64,000 nucleotides of DNA from Alligator mississippiensis (GCF_030867095.1 NC_081833.1:69715895-69779894); one strand, 5' to 3'. Positions 46,139 to 58,000 are shown, numbered from the stretch's first letter. Notes: generated from the letters alone by a model not told the origin. Made by a program: numbers and translations.

Positions 46139-47720
46139 ACTTAAAGAATGCCAACATTGTGACCATCTTCAAGAAAGGGGACAAGTCAGTGTGTGGGAAC
46201 TGCCGAGGCACTGCTCTCCTTTCTGTTGCCAGGAAAATTCTTACTTAACATCCTTCTTAATCGCCTCCTCCCCCTTGCCGAAGATGTCCTTCCAGAATCC
46301 CAGTGTGGCTTTAGACCATCTCAGGGTACCACCAACATGATTTTTGTTGCACGACAGATCCAGGAAAAGTGTAGAAAGCAACACCAGCACCTGTTTATGG
46401 CATTCATTGACCTAACCAAGGTCTTTGACTCCATCAATCGTGAACTCTTATGGAAGATGCTGGCTAGGTTTGGTTGTCCACTGAATTTCAGTGTCCTCAG
46501 GCTACTCCATGATAGGATGACTGCCACAGTCCCTTGCAGTGGATCAGAGACAGACCCATTCATTGTCTGTACTGGTGTCAAGCAGGGCTGCATCGTCGCC
46601 CCAACTCTTTTTTCCATATATCTTGCTGTGATTTTGATTCTCATCCATGACTGCCTTCCTCCTGAATTGGGGCTGAGTATTAAATGGACAGTCAGCTTTT
46701 CAATCTGCGGTGCCTTCACATCAAAACACAAGTTACCAAGACTGGTATCACCAACCTTCAGTACCCTGATGATTGTATTATCCATGTACACACTGAAGCC
46801 AATCTGCAGTCCACCCTTGACCTTATCTCAGGTGCCTGTCACAGCCCAGGACTCTCCCTTAACATTGGGAAAACCAAGGTGGCTCCATCAGGCTGCCCCA
46901 GCACAAGCTGGCCTCCCCCCACAAATTGCCATTGGTGAAGAACTTCTGGAAAACGTCCCATACTTTGGCAGTCACCTCTCCCAGTCAGTCAGTCTTGATG
47001 TAGAAATCGAACGTAGGATTTACTGTGCCAGTGTATCCTTCAGAAAGCTGCTTTGCTGTGTCTTTGCTTACTGAGATCTGCAGATGGAAACTCAGATTCT
47101 GGTCTACAATGTAGTGGTTATCCCCACGCTCCTCTACGAGTGTGAGACGTGGGTGACACATCAAAGTCCCTGGAATGGTTTCACCAGCGTTGCCTCAGGA
47201 AGACCACTGCACCAAAGCCAGCGTCCTCTCTGCAGTTAACATAACCAGCGTTGTGGCAAAGATCATGAAACATCAACTCCACTGGGCTGGCCACTGTGTG
47301 CAGATGGCTGACACTCATCTCCCGAAGCAAGTCCTCTTCACTCAACTTAATCATGGTAAGAGGACCCATAGAGGACAGAGGAAGTGCTACAAGGACACTT
47401 TGAAAGCATACCTTAAGAAGTATGGCATCAACCCTACAAATTGGGAAGTGCTGGCTAGTAACACGTCTCAATGGCGCTGCACCATACATCAAGCTACACT
47501 TTGAAGAGAACCGTCTTGCTCAGGAAACCGAGAAACGGCAGAGAAGGAAGGAAAGTGCACAACATCCTGGCCAACAGTTGTGCTGCCCTCCCCCAACTTG
47601 TCATATCTGTGGAAAAACTTTCACAGCATGGATTGGGCTCCTTGGCCACCTTAAAACTCATCACTAATCCGCCCTCCCCCCCAGCAGACATCATTCTCGT
47701 ATTGAAGGATAGCCAATATA
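46139..47720 (+). mobile_element. LINE with C-terminal zinc finger (RTE/RTEX-like), 5'-truncated, broken
   Basis: RT blocks in order: QCGFRPSQGTTNMIF and FIDLTKVFDSINRELLW (first catalytic aspartate retained), GVKQGCIVAPTLFSIYLA, and, after a frameshift, LQYPDDCII where YADD has become YPDD. An ISGACHSPGLSLNIGKTKV block and an EIERRI…SFRKLL region follow. Further on, in other frames, are a TLLYECETW block and a QLHWAGHCVQMADT…LPKQVL domain. The C terminus has a finger CHICGKTFTAWIGLLGHLKTHH (C-x2-C-x12-H-x3-H, 47,598-47,665). These features resemble RTE/RTEX-type LINEs; the clade is inference. The endonuclease is missing and the remaining frames are shifted several times, so the copy is dead. 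Confidence 0.7.
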
Positions 47721-47741
47721 CAAACTTTAGCCCACAGGGCC

Positions 47742-47860
47742 ATGTCATCCCGTCCACGGGGTGCCCTACAGGTCCGGAAATTTGGCAGTGGGGAGCAGTG
47801 GAAGTGTTAATTGCTGCTCTCCTGCTGCCAAATTTCCAGACCCCTGGGAAAGCCCTGTGG
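47742..47860 (+). repeat. Right direct repeat bracketing the LINE
   Basis: ATGTCATCCCGTCCACGGGG … GGGGAGCAGTGGAAGTGTTA … TTTCCAGACCCCTGGGAAAG matches the left copy at 45,991-46,110. It starts about 75 bases after the zinc-finger stop. Confidence 0.75.
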
Positions 47861-48031
47861 GCTCGATGTGGTGCTGCATGCTAGATCACTCGCCCATGGC
47901 ACAGGACTAGTGCACAGGGTCATTATGTGGCTGGATCTGGCTTGTGGGATCGGGCTGCAGACTGAGTCAAGCTGGCAATCACACCTGTGTGCTGGTTCCC
48001 CACCACTCAGCTGAGCACCACTGGTGTAGTG

Positions 48032-48718
48032 ACATGTACACTTGTGGACTAACCCAACCCCAGTGTAATGAAGGCAGAAATAAGTGTAACAAAGTCTGTA
48101 TCAGAATGAAAAGGAAACTCCATTTTTGCCACACAGAGCAGAACTAAGCACATTGTATGTGCATCCAGGAACATCTGAGGAAATAACCTGGAGGTGGTGA
48201 ATGTAACTAATAAATGGCAGGCAGGTAAGCTTCCTCGGTTAAAAGAAGCATAAGAACAACCATCCCTGAGTGCACCTCAGCTCCAGCCCCATTCTGACAC
48301 AGGATCAGACTCTATTTCACATCTGAGTAATACAAATGGAAGACACGGTGTTAGCTGCCATCAGCAAAGAGATATTGTAACCCACGTCCCCTGACTAATC
48401 CTCCCAGTTGCTCATCTGTGCATTAAACAAGTTGGACGAGATAAAACTCTGTAAATCTCCACTAAAAGAGCCCACAGGGCAGTGGACCAATACCCTCTGT
48501 GCCTCTCCAAATGGAAGAACCTATCCACTACCCAGCAATACCATCTATCCCTGCAAAATTCTGCAAACATGTCACTGAAACCTCCAGGTCAGGCATAATG
48601 AAGGGAGCTGGCAGACCTAGAGAAACTAGGAGATAGCAATTAAGGGCCTTGTGACACATTCATTTTAACTCTTAACCCTTGGACTGTCCACACATTAATA
48701 CTTGAAACTAGTTTTAAG
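48032..48718. other. Intron 1 spacer, nothing recognised
   Basis: Unique-looking sequence with no exon or repeat tips seen. Confidence 0.5.
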
Positions 48719-48815
48719 TAGGGGTGTACCAATAAAGGTTTTCTTGGCCAATACCGATAGCTGATTATTCCCCAGATATATCGGCCAATACCAACACAAT
48801 AACTGATTTACAGGA
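48719..48815 (+). mobile_element. Fragment of a hAT-like repeat (TAGGGGTGTACCAATA tip)
   Basis: TAGGGGTGTACCAATAAAGG followed by TTGGCCAATACCGATAGCTG and ATATCGGCCAATACCAACAC shows the GATA/CCAATACC-rich start of a dispersed repeat with a hAT-style TAGGGGTG tip. The matching inverted end was not found, so the length is unknown. Confidence 0.45.
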
Positions 48816-49035
48816 GCACAGTTGGGCAGCGTGGAGAGCAGCTCCCTGCAGGTACAGCTGTGGAGGGGAAGGGCATGGGGGAGGGAAGGGATGTGAGGGG
48901 CGCAGATTGAGGCCCCCCACAGTGAGGGAGGAAGTAGGGCTGGGGCTGAGGGTGCTGCCCAGCCAAGGCAGTGAATAGGACCCCAGGGCCAGGTCAGGGA
49001 GTAGGATGGAGCCACGTGTGGCTCGTCCAGGAGAT

Positions 49036-49142
49036 CAGCATCCCAGAGCTTGAAAATGATGGTGGTGGCACTTGAACTAAAGCTCATTAAATGAGCTTTA
49101 GTTCAAGCGCTGCCGCCACCCTTTTTTAAGTACAGGGATGCT
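49036..49142. repeat. Long near-perfect foldback, ~52-bp arms
   Basis: The core arms 49,071-49,088 and 49,090-49,107 are perfectly inverted 18-mers around one base (CTTGAACTAAAGCTCATT and its inverse). The inverted relation continues outward with few mismatches to AGCATCCC near 49,037 and GGGATGCT at 49,135-49,142. A degenerate relative occurs inside the MITE at 25,633-26,134. Transcribed with CDYL2 intron 1 it would fold into a single hairpin; any processing is inference. Confidence 0.8.
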
Positions 49143-49489
49143 TTTAGGAGCAGAGCCAAGCAGTGTGAGGGCAGAAGCGGACTGCCCGCTGTGGGCTTGG
49201 GGCTCTCTACTCTGCTGACAATTCCTGAGAGTCACACGCTGCCCATGCTGTGTCCCCTACCCATCCGACAATGGGAAGCATGACTCGCCACTGCTGCCAG
49301 ACGGGCAAGGGATGCAGCACGGCCAGCGCATGGCTCCCAGGGCAAAGGCAGCGGAGTGGAGAGCCTAATAGGCTCTGTTAGAAACCTGTCCTGGCTCACC
49401 AGCCCGCTAGTGGCAAGTCACAGCTGTGCAGGTGGGGAACAGTCAGAGAAGGCTTTTAGTCTTAAGGTGTGACTGCTTCAAACTTGAGC

Positions 49490-50330
49490 TAGTACAGGCA
49501 ACCCCCACTTAGCGCTCTTAATTGGTTCCAGAAAAACTGAGTGTTAAGCAGAAGCGCGCTAAGTGAAACCCATTTCTCCATAGAAATTAATGTAAGTAAA
49601 GATTAATTGGTTACTGCCTGCCCTGCCGCCGCTTCTCCCCACTCCCCTGCCTGTCTGCTGGAGCTCCAGCCCCACGTACCAGCCCAGGCCTGTGCTTCTG
49701 CTGCCCTGCTCTGGGCCCCTGCCGGTCCTGGCCCTGGGCACGGGCCCCACGCTCATGCCCGGACCCCCACACTGCTTCTCACTGCTGCCACCTCTCCCCA
49801 CCCCATCGCCTGCCTGCCAGACTCTCCGGCTCCACGTGCCAGCCCAGGCACTGGCACTACTGCTGCCCTGCTCTGGGCACCAGCCCCTGCTGCCGGGCAC
49901 TGATGCTGCCCCGTGTTCCTGCCGCCCCGCTCTGGGCACCGGCCCCTGCCAGCCTTGGCCCCGGGCATCAGCGTGGGCCCCACACTACTCACCTCTGTTG
50001 CCGTCGCTTCTCCCCTCCACACCTGCTCCAGCCCAGGCACCGGTGTTCCTGCCGCCCTGCTTTGGGTGCAGGTTTCCACTGGCCCCGGCACAGGTCCCAC
50101 ACACCAGCGCAGGCCCCATGCTCCTGCCCCGCACCCTGGGCCATGTTTCTTTCATCCCGCCCTGGGCCCTCATGCCTGTCTGCCCACTCACTGCCACTTG
50201 CTCACCTTGCACTCGCTACCGCCGCTTCTCCCTGCCCGCCTGCCTGCCGAAACTCCGATTCCACCGAGCACTATAGCAAAACTGGCTGAGCGCTCAGCGG
50301 AATCGGGTATTAATTCTAAATGAGCACTAA
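49490..50330. repeat. GC-rich repeat with a pogo/Tigger-like start
   Basis: TACAGGCAACCCCCACTTAG with ATTGGTTCCAGAAAAACTGA resembles the start of pogo/Tigger-type MITEs inserted at TA. It is followed by ~650 bases of C-rich sequence in which GCTGCCCTGCTCTGGGC-like modules recur near 49,700, 49,862, 49,921 and 50,050 at irregular spacing. Long open frames on both strands come from this composition. The right terminus is not identified. Confidence 0.4.
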
Positions 50331-51479
50331 ACTGTGCACAAAGCAAGGCTGCAGCTAGATGGACTAGGATCAAGGAATACAGAAGACTGGCCATTGCCAA
50401 AAGTGCCTTGGGACAGGATCTGGGTTTTTACCTGAGCCTAAGGAAAGTAGAAGGAGAACGTACTGTCTGGTTTTGCCGTGTACCAATCTGACTGTCCTTG
50501 CAGCGGTGCTTGTACCATTCTCTGCCACCACTTCAAGATTTTTGTGACTATGCAGGAAGACATTTTTTTATGTTCTAGTTATAATCAAGTGGGAGATTAT
50601 GAAAAGAGCTTATTTTGTTGCCTGTTCTTCACCACACAAAACAGCAGATAGTTTAAGCTGATGAATGCAGCATACTTGGTATTACCCTGAATTTACAAAG
50701 TGTTAAGTTTTCTATAATGACATAGCGCTCTGCTGCTGGCCATGCAGTATAGTGTAGTCAGAGCATGACTCACTGCAGGCACATCCAACTTGTATGAGCA
50801 CCATAATGTTATAGCTTATTCCCTTCACATTGGGAGCATAACATTGTTCACATACACTGCAAGTTGGGTGTCCCCAGAACACATGCTTGCATTACATCTA
50901 TCAATATGCTCTTGCTCATTTGTCCATTGCATTTGCAAGGCTGATCTGTCTCTTCAATGTAGATTTCTAACCAGCTACACTGACGATTTTTTTAAAATAC
51001 ATCAGCCCTGATTTCTGCTGTCAGCTTTCATAACTGTCTTTACTGTTGTCAGTAAGGCAGAAGTTTGTTCCTTCCAGGCACCCATAAGTCTGTTTTATAC
51101 TGTGCTGGATTCTGAATTCAAGGACTCCACTATAAATTCAAAACAACTCCATGGAAGCTAATGCGGTAAAAACTGAATCTGGCTTCAGTATTCACCTTGC
51201 TTCCCCAAAAGCTGTTTTCAAAAGGATTTTTCCCAGTGGCCTTTCTGGGGGTTTGGCTTTACTTTTGGATTTCTGTGTTTTGACTTGTTAAGTTTGATGA
51301 TGATTATCTGAAGCTAATGAAGCTATCTGAAGCTTTTCTTGTCTTCCTTTTTATTGTATTCACTGCTGGCTCATTTCTCCATAGTGCCACGCCAGACCGT
51401 CTGAAACCTGATGGAGCAGATTTGTTCATGCAGCTCATAAAGCAAGGAGTCCACAGAAAGAGCCCCTGTAATTTGTGAC
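50331..51479. other. Intron 1 spacer, nothing recognised
   Basis: About 1.1 kb of unique-looking sequence without exon or repeat signature. Confidence 0.5.
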
Positions 51480-52378
51480 TTTGTCCTCTGTCAGTTCTCC
51501 AACTCCGACTCCAACCACTCCTTCAACATTTCCTTCCAAGGAGCTTCCTCAAATGTTTCCAGCTGGAGGCAAGAGTCCCACAAAACTCCATCTTTTGCCC
51601 TTTCCAATTTTCCTTCTAAACCAGCTTCTGGGAGATCAGGTACAATTCTCCCTACTATCTCTGTGCTGATCACTCACTGATATACTGCTCCATTCCTGAT
51701 CAGTCTCTTGCTATCCAAGCTAAGGTCTTGATTTATCTTTCAGACATCTCCTTGGTGTTATCCAACCACCAGTTTAACTCAACTAGAGTTGGAGCAAAGC
51801 TTTTTATTTTCTTCTGAAACTTCCCCTCCCTCTTTTCTCAGTCACCATGGGCAAAAATCCCATCTTCCTTGTTATTCAGGCCTGTAACTTGGGACTTGTC
51901 TTTGACTTGGTCCTCTTTTTCATATATCAAGGTGATATCAAGAACCTGCTACTCTTTTCTACATGTCTGACGTCTAGACTTTCTTCTCCATCCACATAAC
52001 CAAAACTCTTATCCAGGCTCCATTTTGTATCTTCTCTACCATTAAATTCCTTTTCTTTGACCCCCTGAAAAGCCTCTCCTGCCTTTTTTATAGCTAGTCA
52101 AAATTTCCACTCGGGGATTCTTTGTTACTTAGTCACTTCAGCCACATCATAGCCTCCCTTTTCTCCTTTGGTACATCCTATTATACCACTACACTATGCA
52201 AATTCTTTTCCCTCTTCATGTCAGCTCCTTACCCTCTTGCATGGTATTGAGATCTCATTGTTAATGGGGGGGTTTCTAGGCTGTGGCTTCAGAAAGAGAG
52301 GAGATCCCTGAAAACACCTACAAAATCACTGCATCATCCCCTTTCTCTCTTTTAAAACTAATTTCTGCCATGATGGTT
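51480..52378 (+). mobile_element. L2-like LINE relic, copy 2
   Basis: Matches copy 1 (42,252-42,848) over 51,632-52,378 and extends farther 5'. Around 51,575-51,610 a frame reads VPQNSIFCP, a decayed form of the RT motif GVPQGSILGP. At the proper distance the YADD position has decayed to CADH. Near 51,890-51,925 NLGLVFDLVLFF resembles the NLGVIFDSDLSF segment that follows in L2-type RTs. Copy 2 holds ~110 bases (51,858-51,995) absent from copy 1. No open frame of useful length survives. Confidence 0.6.
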
Positions 52379-54630
52379 GTAAAACCTTTGACAATGGCTA
52401 GGCAGTTGGTGAGAGCTGCACAACTCCTGCTTACCCTGACTAGTATGATCTTATTGTTACCCCGGTCTCCCCCCACCATCTGCTGCGTTCACCTCTTGGT
52501 CTCTCATCTTTAAAGCACATAAGCTCTCTGCAGCCAGCAAACCCTTGGAGAATTCCTCTCAGCTGTTTCGCTGCGGGGAGTTGGTAGGAAAAAGCCTCTC
52601 TCACTATCTCAGACTTCTGTTAGAGTTGCTCAGCATCTCTGAAAATTAGGTTCACAGGCTCACCCAAAATGAGAAGGTATTTCCAAAAGGTTAGACCTTA
52701 ATCTGTTTAGCATGAGTTCACCACCCCTATGGGGAAAAAAACCTATAAAGTATTTATCTACCACGGAGCAATATGCGGTTTTATTTTATGATGCTAACAA
52801 CACTAACATTTGTAAAGCAATGAGTCACTGAAAGAAAGGCAGCACAGCCTAGAAGTTTGAACAGTTATTTATACAGCATTATAATTGCACCCTTCTTATT
52901 ATTATTTGCGTGCAGCGAGTCCCCACCTCTGCCTGACCTGTAGGGCAGAAGCAAGGGGGTCCAGCTGAAGTAAACAGAAATCTTTACATTAAGTTTAGAG
53001 GGCATTGAATCAAGGTCATAGAGAGAAGGAAAAAATGGGAAGAAAATGACAACGACAAGAGATCAAAATAACTTGCGACTGCATGAGGAAATACAAGAAC
53101 AAATTACAGATTAATATAAAACACAACAGACAGAGCTAATTAACTCTAATAGTTTCAGGTACAGCTTTTACGTAAACTAATAATTGCTTCCTGCATTTAT
53201 GAATAGTGTGAAATGCCCATAACATTTATTTTAATGCTAATATAAAGCATCGTTAATGGCCCTCAGGTTATATTTTTAGCTGCTTCTAAACTGTTTATGT
53301 GTAGGACCTAGCTTAAATTGCTGGCCCAGCTCACTAATATTGTGGCCCAATTGTGGTGGGGGCCACCATTTTCATGTGCAGATCATGGCCACCCCCTGCC
53401 CCCTGATTGTTTCTGTTTGCCGATGGGTGATGACACCCTTGGGGACGGGTGTCATAGTCACAAAAGTACTGACTTGCTTAGTGTCTTCAGATCCTGCTTA
53501 CAAACTAACCTCTTCATATTCCCATTATCATCACTGCCATGACCGGTACTCCTGAATTTGAGCCAAATCCTCCATCTTTGGAAGGGAATGGGAGTTTAGT
53601 CACTGATTTCAAAAGAAGGCTCATTAGCGGAAAGAATATATAGCCAATTACTGTAAGAGCTGTCAGTAAAATCCATCCAGTACGCTAGCATTTTTATTGT
53701 GATACAGAATATAACATGAACTCTATAAATTCCATAGTTTTCCCATAAGAATACTCAAAATCCCCTCGTGATGGCAGGTAAATTGGCCTCAGCAGAGTTT
53801 GCAAACACTGTGGGGGCCCGATCTTCTGCATCAGCATGGGTTCCCTGATTTCGGTGGATCTGCGCCCATGCACACGAGCTGAGGATGTGGCTCTACATGC
53901 TTTCCTGACCAGCTAAAGTAAAATAGAATAAGAGTAGTGGGGAAAAGTGGGCAGCATAGTGATTGAACCTACAGCTATTCAACTCTTGTGTAACGACTGT
54001 TCATCAGCTTTGAGAGTATTCCTGAATACAGCAGATGTTCACAAGTAAAGGTGGATTTGTATATTTTTGGTGAAACACCTAAGGAATAATAATAGCCTGC
54101 TCTCATTGACAAAGAATCTCATTGAACAACTGGTGAATGTGTTTTCTATAGGACTTTCCATCATTCATTTCTTTTTTTTTTTTTAATCTCTTTATGTAAT
54201 ATTTTTTAAAACCAAAAGTAATACAATAATGATTCTCATCTTATTTCAGGTAGATAAATTAGCAGTTTATATTAATGATATTATAGCATTAGAAAAGTAG
54301 CATAAGTGCAATCAGAATGGGACTCTTACTAAAAGGTTAGCAAACATTGCAGTTCATTCATTCATGTGTTTCTGGACATACAGTCTCCTCACACATGGTC
54401 CATCTGTGTTTGATACATATTCCCAAGAGCATGAGAGAGAGATCCCCAGCTGATATAAACCTGCATAGACCGACTGAATTCAAGGGCATTTGAGGATCTG
54501 GTCCACAGACTTTAAAAGCTGGTAGCCATCCATGCACTGCCTACCACTAGCAAGCACTGCAGGGCTTAACTAAATATTTAGTCTCACTGCACACTGAGCA
54601 TTTTGATACCTTGTTTCCTTTTTAGTCACC
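52379..54630. other. Intron 1, unique sequence
   Basis: About 2.2 kb without an exon. Contains a T homopolymer at ~54,172-54,184. The stretch ~53,100-53,290 looks free of repeats. Confidence 0.5.
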
Positions 54631-54633
54631 AGT

Positions 54634-55324
54634 GGGCACGTCTACATGAGATACTTAAATGCGCAGTAGTGTAGTTTACTGTGAAGTAAGCATGTGCATC
54701 TCTGTGTACACATGCTTACTACGCAGTAAACCTTGTTAATCGAGAGTAACTTTGCTACCTGCAAATGCAAGTCACAAATTTACTTTCAATTAGTAACAGA
54801 GCAGTAGCAAATCTGCTCCCAGGAACTGCCTGCTGCTAGGGCGGGCTCTGCGACCGGAGCCCAGGTGGGACTGCGTCCCCCTGTCCTGGCAACAGGGAAC
54901 TCCAAGCCCCATGCTCCAAGATTGCGATCGGGGAGCAGGAGCTGGGAAATCCTTATCTCCTAACACCAGCTCCGTGGTCCTGGGCCTGGCACTGGGAGAT
55001 AAGTGTCTCCCAGCGCCAGCTGCGTGGTTGTGGGGCCGGCACTGGGAGATAAGGGTCTCCCAGCACTGTCCCTGTGGCCACAGATAAGGGTCTCCCAGTG
55101 TTGGCCCCACAATGTGGAGCTGGCACTGGGGGCTCCCTGCTAGTGGGGACAATGGAGCTTGTTCCCTGCTCAGCTCTGCAGCGTGGAGCTGGATTAGGAA
55201 CAAGCAGGAAACAAGCAAATCTGCTTCCGCTTACCTGCATGTGTAGACGCTTGCCTAGGAGTAGTTTGTAAGTACTTGCGAGTAGTTTACTGATCCCAGA
55301 TCAAATGCGTGTGAAGATGCGCCC
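54634..55324. mobile_element. MITE, 691 bp
   Basis: GGGCACGTCTACATGAGAT at the left is the imperfect inverse of the right tip (reverse complement GGGCGCATCTTCACACGCAT). The 3-bp flanks are AGT and ACT, a target duplication with one mismatch. Subterminal TTACT/AGTAA motifs match the 30,689 element. The interior contains tandem copies of a GGGAGATAAGGGTCTCCCAG-type module at ~54,985-55,105, each itself partly palindromic. Confidence 0.65.
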
Positions 55325-57499
55325 ACTATATCACAAAAATAGACTTGACAAGTCCAGCTTTGCTTAAAACAAAAACATTTACCCATTTCTCAGTTCTTCT
55401 GCATTAACAATGTTTACGGGCTTTATTTTTAAATCTTGCTTATGACAGCAAATAGGAACCGGTATTTGTATTTTTTCCTTTTGTTAGCATAGACACTGAA
55501 AAAACATCTATTGTTTCTATATCTAAAGTGCATTACAACATTACAAAACAAATTTAGTAGCATAGTAAAAACTACCAGCTGTACTTTAGTAGTGAAATAA
55601 AAATAAGCATTCATCAAATGTCTTGGATGAAATTCTAACCGTCTCAGTGTGAAATAAATTGTGCTAGCAGATTTGTAGAGTGTACAATCAAAACTGACTT
55701 GAAATTCTTAACATAATAAGTTGAGACTTCAGGAAGCCCTGCTTCTTGCTTTGTGCTTTCTGTGAATGAAAAAGAAGGACTGAGGATGAACAGTCATTGA
55801 CTAACTTTCTGTACCAGGACACAGTCCACTTCTGCCTTGGAAAATGGAAATTTGGCAATGTAATTGCATCATCATACTTTATAATAAATGGGAAACCCAT
55901 CTTCATTAGCTGTCCATATGTGTTGTGTGCTTTAGTGTTTTGTAAGTGAGAGAGATCTGAACTATTTGGAGAGGCATCTTCACATTTCACTTGTGAAAAA
56001 GGGGGATTGGATTGTTTTCACAAGAATATATTGTATTCCCTATTATTTTGGAAGGGACACGATTATTGCGGCACCTACTTTGAATGTGTTAATTAACTAT
56101 TCCTTGGTTACTCGAATAATACCTTATTCGCCGTTATGCATCCTACTCTTTTTGATATCATAATGTAAGTGCATGGTCTACAGAGGAAAGTATTTTATTC
56201 TTCTTGCACATAAAGAATGCAAATCTAGGTAAATTTAAACTCTCCCAGAATAGCAATTTTTCCTAATGACACTGTCTAGAGCCCAAAGAACTGATTGGTT
56301 TTCCAAAATACAACTCTCAATATTGCTTACAAAATAATTACATTTAAGGATTACAACTGCTCTGCCAAGCAACCTATCACCACTACCCCCAGGATACCGT
56401 GTGTGCTTGTGGTACAAACATGTGCACGTCTCATGAGCCTGATAAGTCTATGAAAAGGTTTATATCCATTTCCTGCAATAGCAGGAGACCTCCCTCATTG
56501 ACCCTTCGAGTCCTACATCTACTGTTGCTATGTTATCCTTCAGCCCCCCTTTTCTGGCTCTGTTCTTGAAGAAGATAGAGTATTAAACTAATGACACAAA
56601 ATCTCTTTGTCCAGAGCAGGATTCATGTATAATCCACCCAGGGTCAGCAAACACAGCCCTTTAGCCAGGGATGGTAGCACTGTCTATGCCTCCACAAGTA
56701 AAGCTTGGAGGCCTCCTTATTTTCAATCGGTAGGCACTGTAGTCTCCATTTAATAACTTAAATGTCAATACAATGGCAGATGGAAATCCAAGATGACACA
56801 CTACTGCTTTCCATGTCTGGTACAGTATAGTAAACAGTGCCTTTCATTGTGGCCTGGACCCAATTCATTTAAACCAGACCGATGCTAACGAGCTACTCTC
56901 AAAAGCTGCAAGTTTGTAACAAAGTCCAAACCTCCACACAAGGAGAGCCACACACAAAACAACGGCATTTTACCCACACTTGGAATTAAATGCAACCGCC
57001 CACGTATGAAATGCACCAGAACACCACACATTTTCCTGAAGGAGGTTAATGTATTTTGTATGTACTAATGGACTCAAGGGAAGAGGCATTATTTTGACGA
57101 GCTGGAATAGAAAGACACAATAAGGTCAAACCAGGAAAAACTTGCAAAGAAAAGACATGGGTATGAAAATGAGTTTCTCAGCAGAGACGGTGAGGAAATG
57201 ATAATAGAAAGGAAGGTGTTCTGGACCTGTGTGAGGACTGGACATGGATAACGGCAAGGGAGGAACCACGGATCACACGGAGGCTATGGGAACGCAGACC
57301 AGAAACTTGATAGTGGCACTAGTCAAAAGGAAATAGTGAAGAGAGATGGAGAAGAGTGACTGGAGACAAGGAGTTCGGTTTGTGGAAAAGTGAATTCCAG
57401 ATAGCGGTAGTGCTTCCAACAGTGCCAGCAGGCGGCATGAGATGTGAGCCAGGATGAAAAGGCTGAAACTCTAGTCCACTGGGTGAGTTTACGGAGTCA
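55325..57499. other. Intron 1, nothing recognised
   Basis: About 2.2 kb of AT-rich unique-looking sequence with only chance short frames. Confidence 0.5.
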
Positions 57500-58000
57500 C
57501 CAAAGTTTAGAGCTGGAAGGGACCTCATGAGATCACCGGGTCCAACCCCCCTGCTCTGGCTGGAAGGACTGCAGGGGTCAAATAACGCCAGAAAGATGAG
57601 GGTCCAGTCTCCTTTTGCAGATCTCCGGGCTAGGTGCCTGCACCACCCCTGCTGGGAGTCTATTCCAGAGTCGGGTCACATGAACTGTGAAAAAGTTTTT
57701 CCTTATATTCAGTCTGAAACCTTCTTCTAGGAGTTTATGCCCATTGCTCCTGGTTTTCCCCTGGGGCACTTTGGTGAATAGTTGTTGGCCTAGCCCCTGA
57801 TGCTCTCCCCTGATAGTTTTGTAAGCTGCCACCAAATCCCCCCCGCCAAAGGCTTCTCTTTTCCAGGATGAATAGTCCCATATCTGGCAGCCTTTCCTCA
57901 TACGGCTTGCTCTTCTGGCCTCTAATCACACAAGTGGCTCTTCTCTGGACTCTCTGAAGCTTCTCCACATCCTTCTTGAAGTGGTTTCACCAATGCCGAG
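57500..58000 (-). mobile_element. CR1 LINE 3' portion, reverse orientation
   Basis: On the minus strand the sequence enters CR1 ORF2 near 57,968 with EKLQRVQRRATCVIRG and KPYEERLPDMGLF. After frame changes it carries the C-terminal FFTVHVTRLWNRLP motif (57,690-57,640) and ends in the CR1 3' terminus at ~57,500 (AGCTGGAAGGGACCTCATGA in + orientation). Only the end of ORF2 plus the 3' UTR are present, so it is 5'-truncated. Two overlapping frames of 77 and 107 codons are pieces of the same broken ORF2. Confidence 0.9.

Larger units (their letters stand above)
45960..48023. mobile_element. hAT-like element with an inserted LINE
   Basis: CAGTGGTGCTC at 45,960-45,970 is exactly inverted as GAGCACCACTG at 48,013-48,023. 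Flanking octamers CTGTAATG and GTGTAGTG agree at 6 of 8, as expected for an aged hAT duplication. Most of the interior is an RTE-like LINE (46,139-~47,720) bracketed by two direct repeats (45,991-46,110 and 47,742-47,860). No hAT transposase is present. Confidence 0.6.

Noticed and set aside
49559..50323. Overlapping 98-194-codon frames on both strands
   Set aside because: Low-complexity Pro/Ala/Cys-rich translations of a C-rich repeat.
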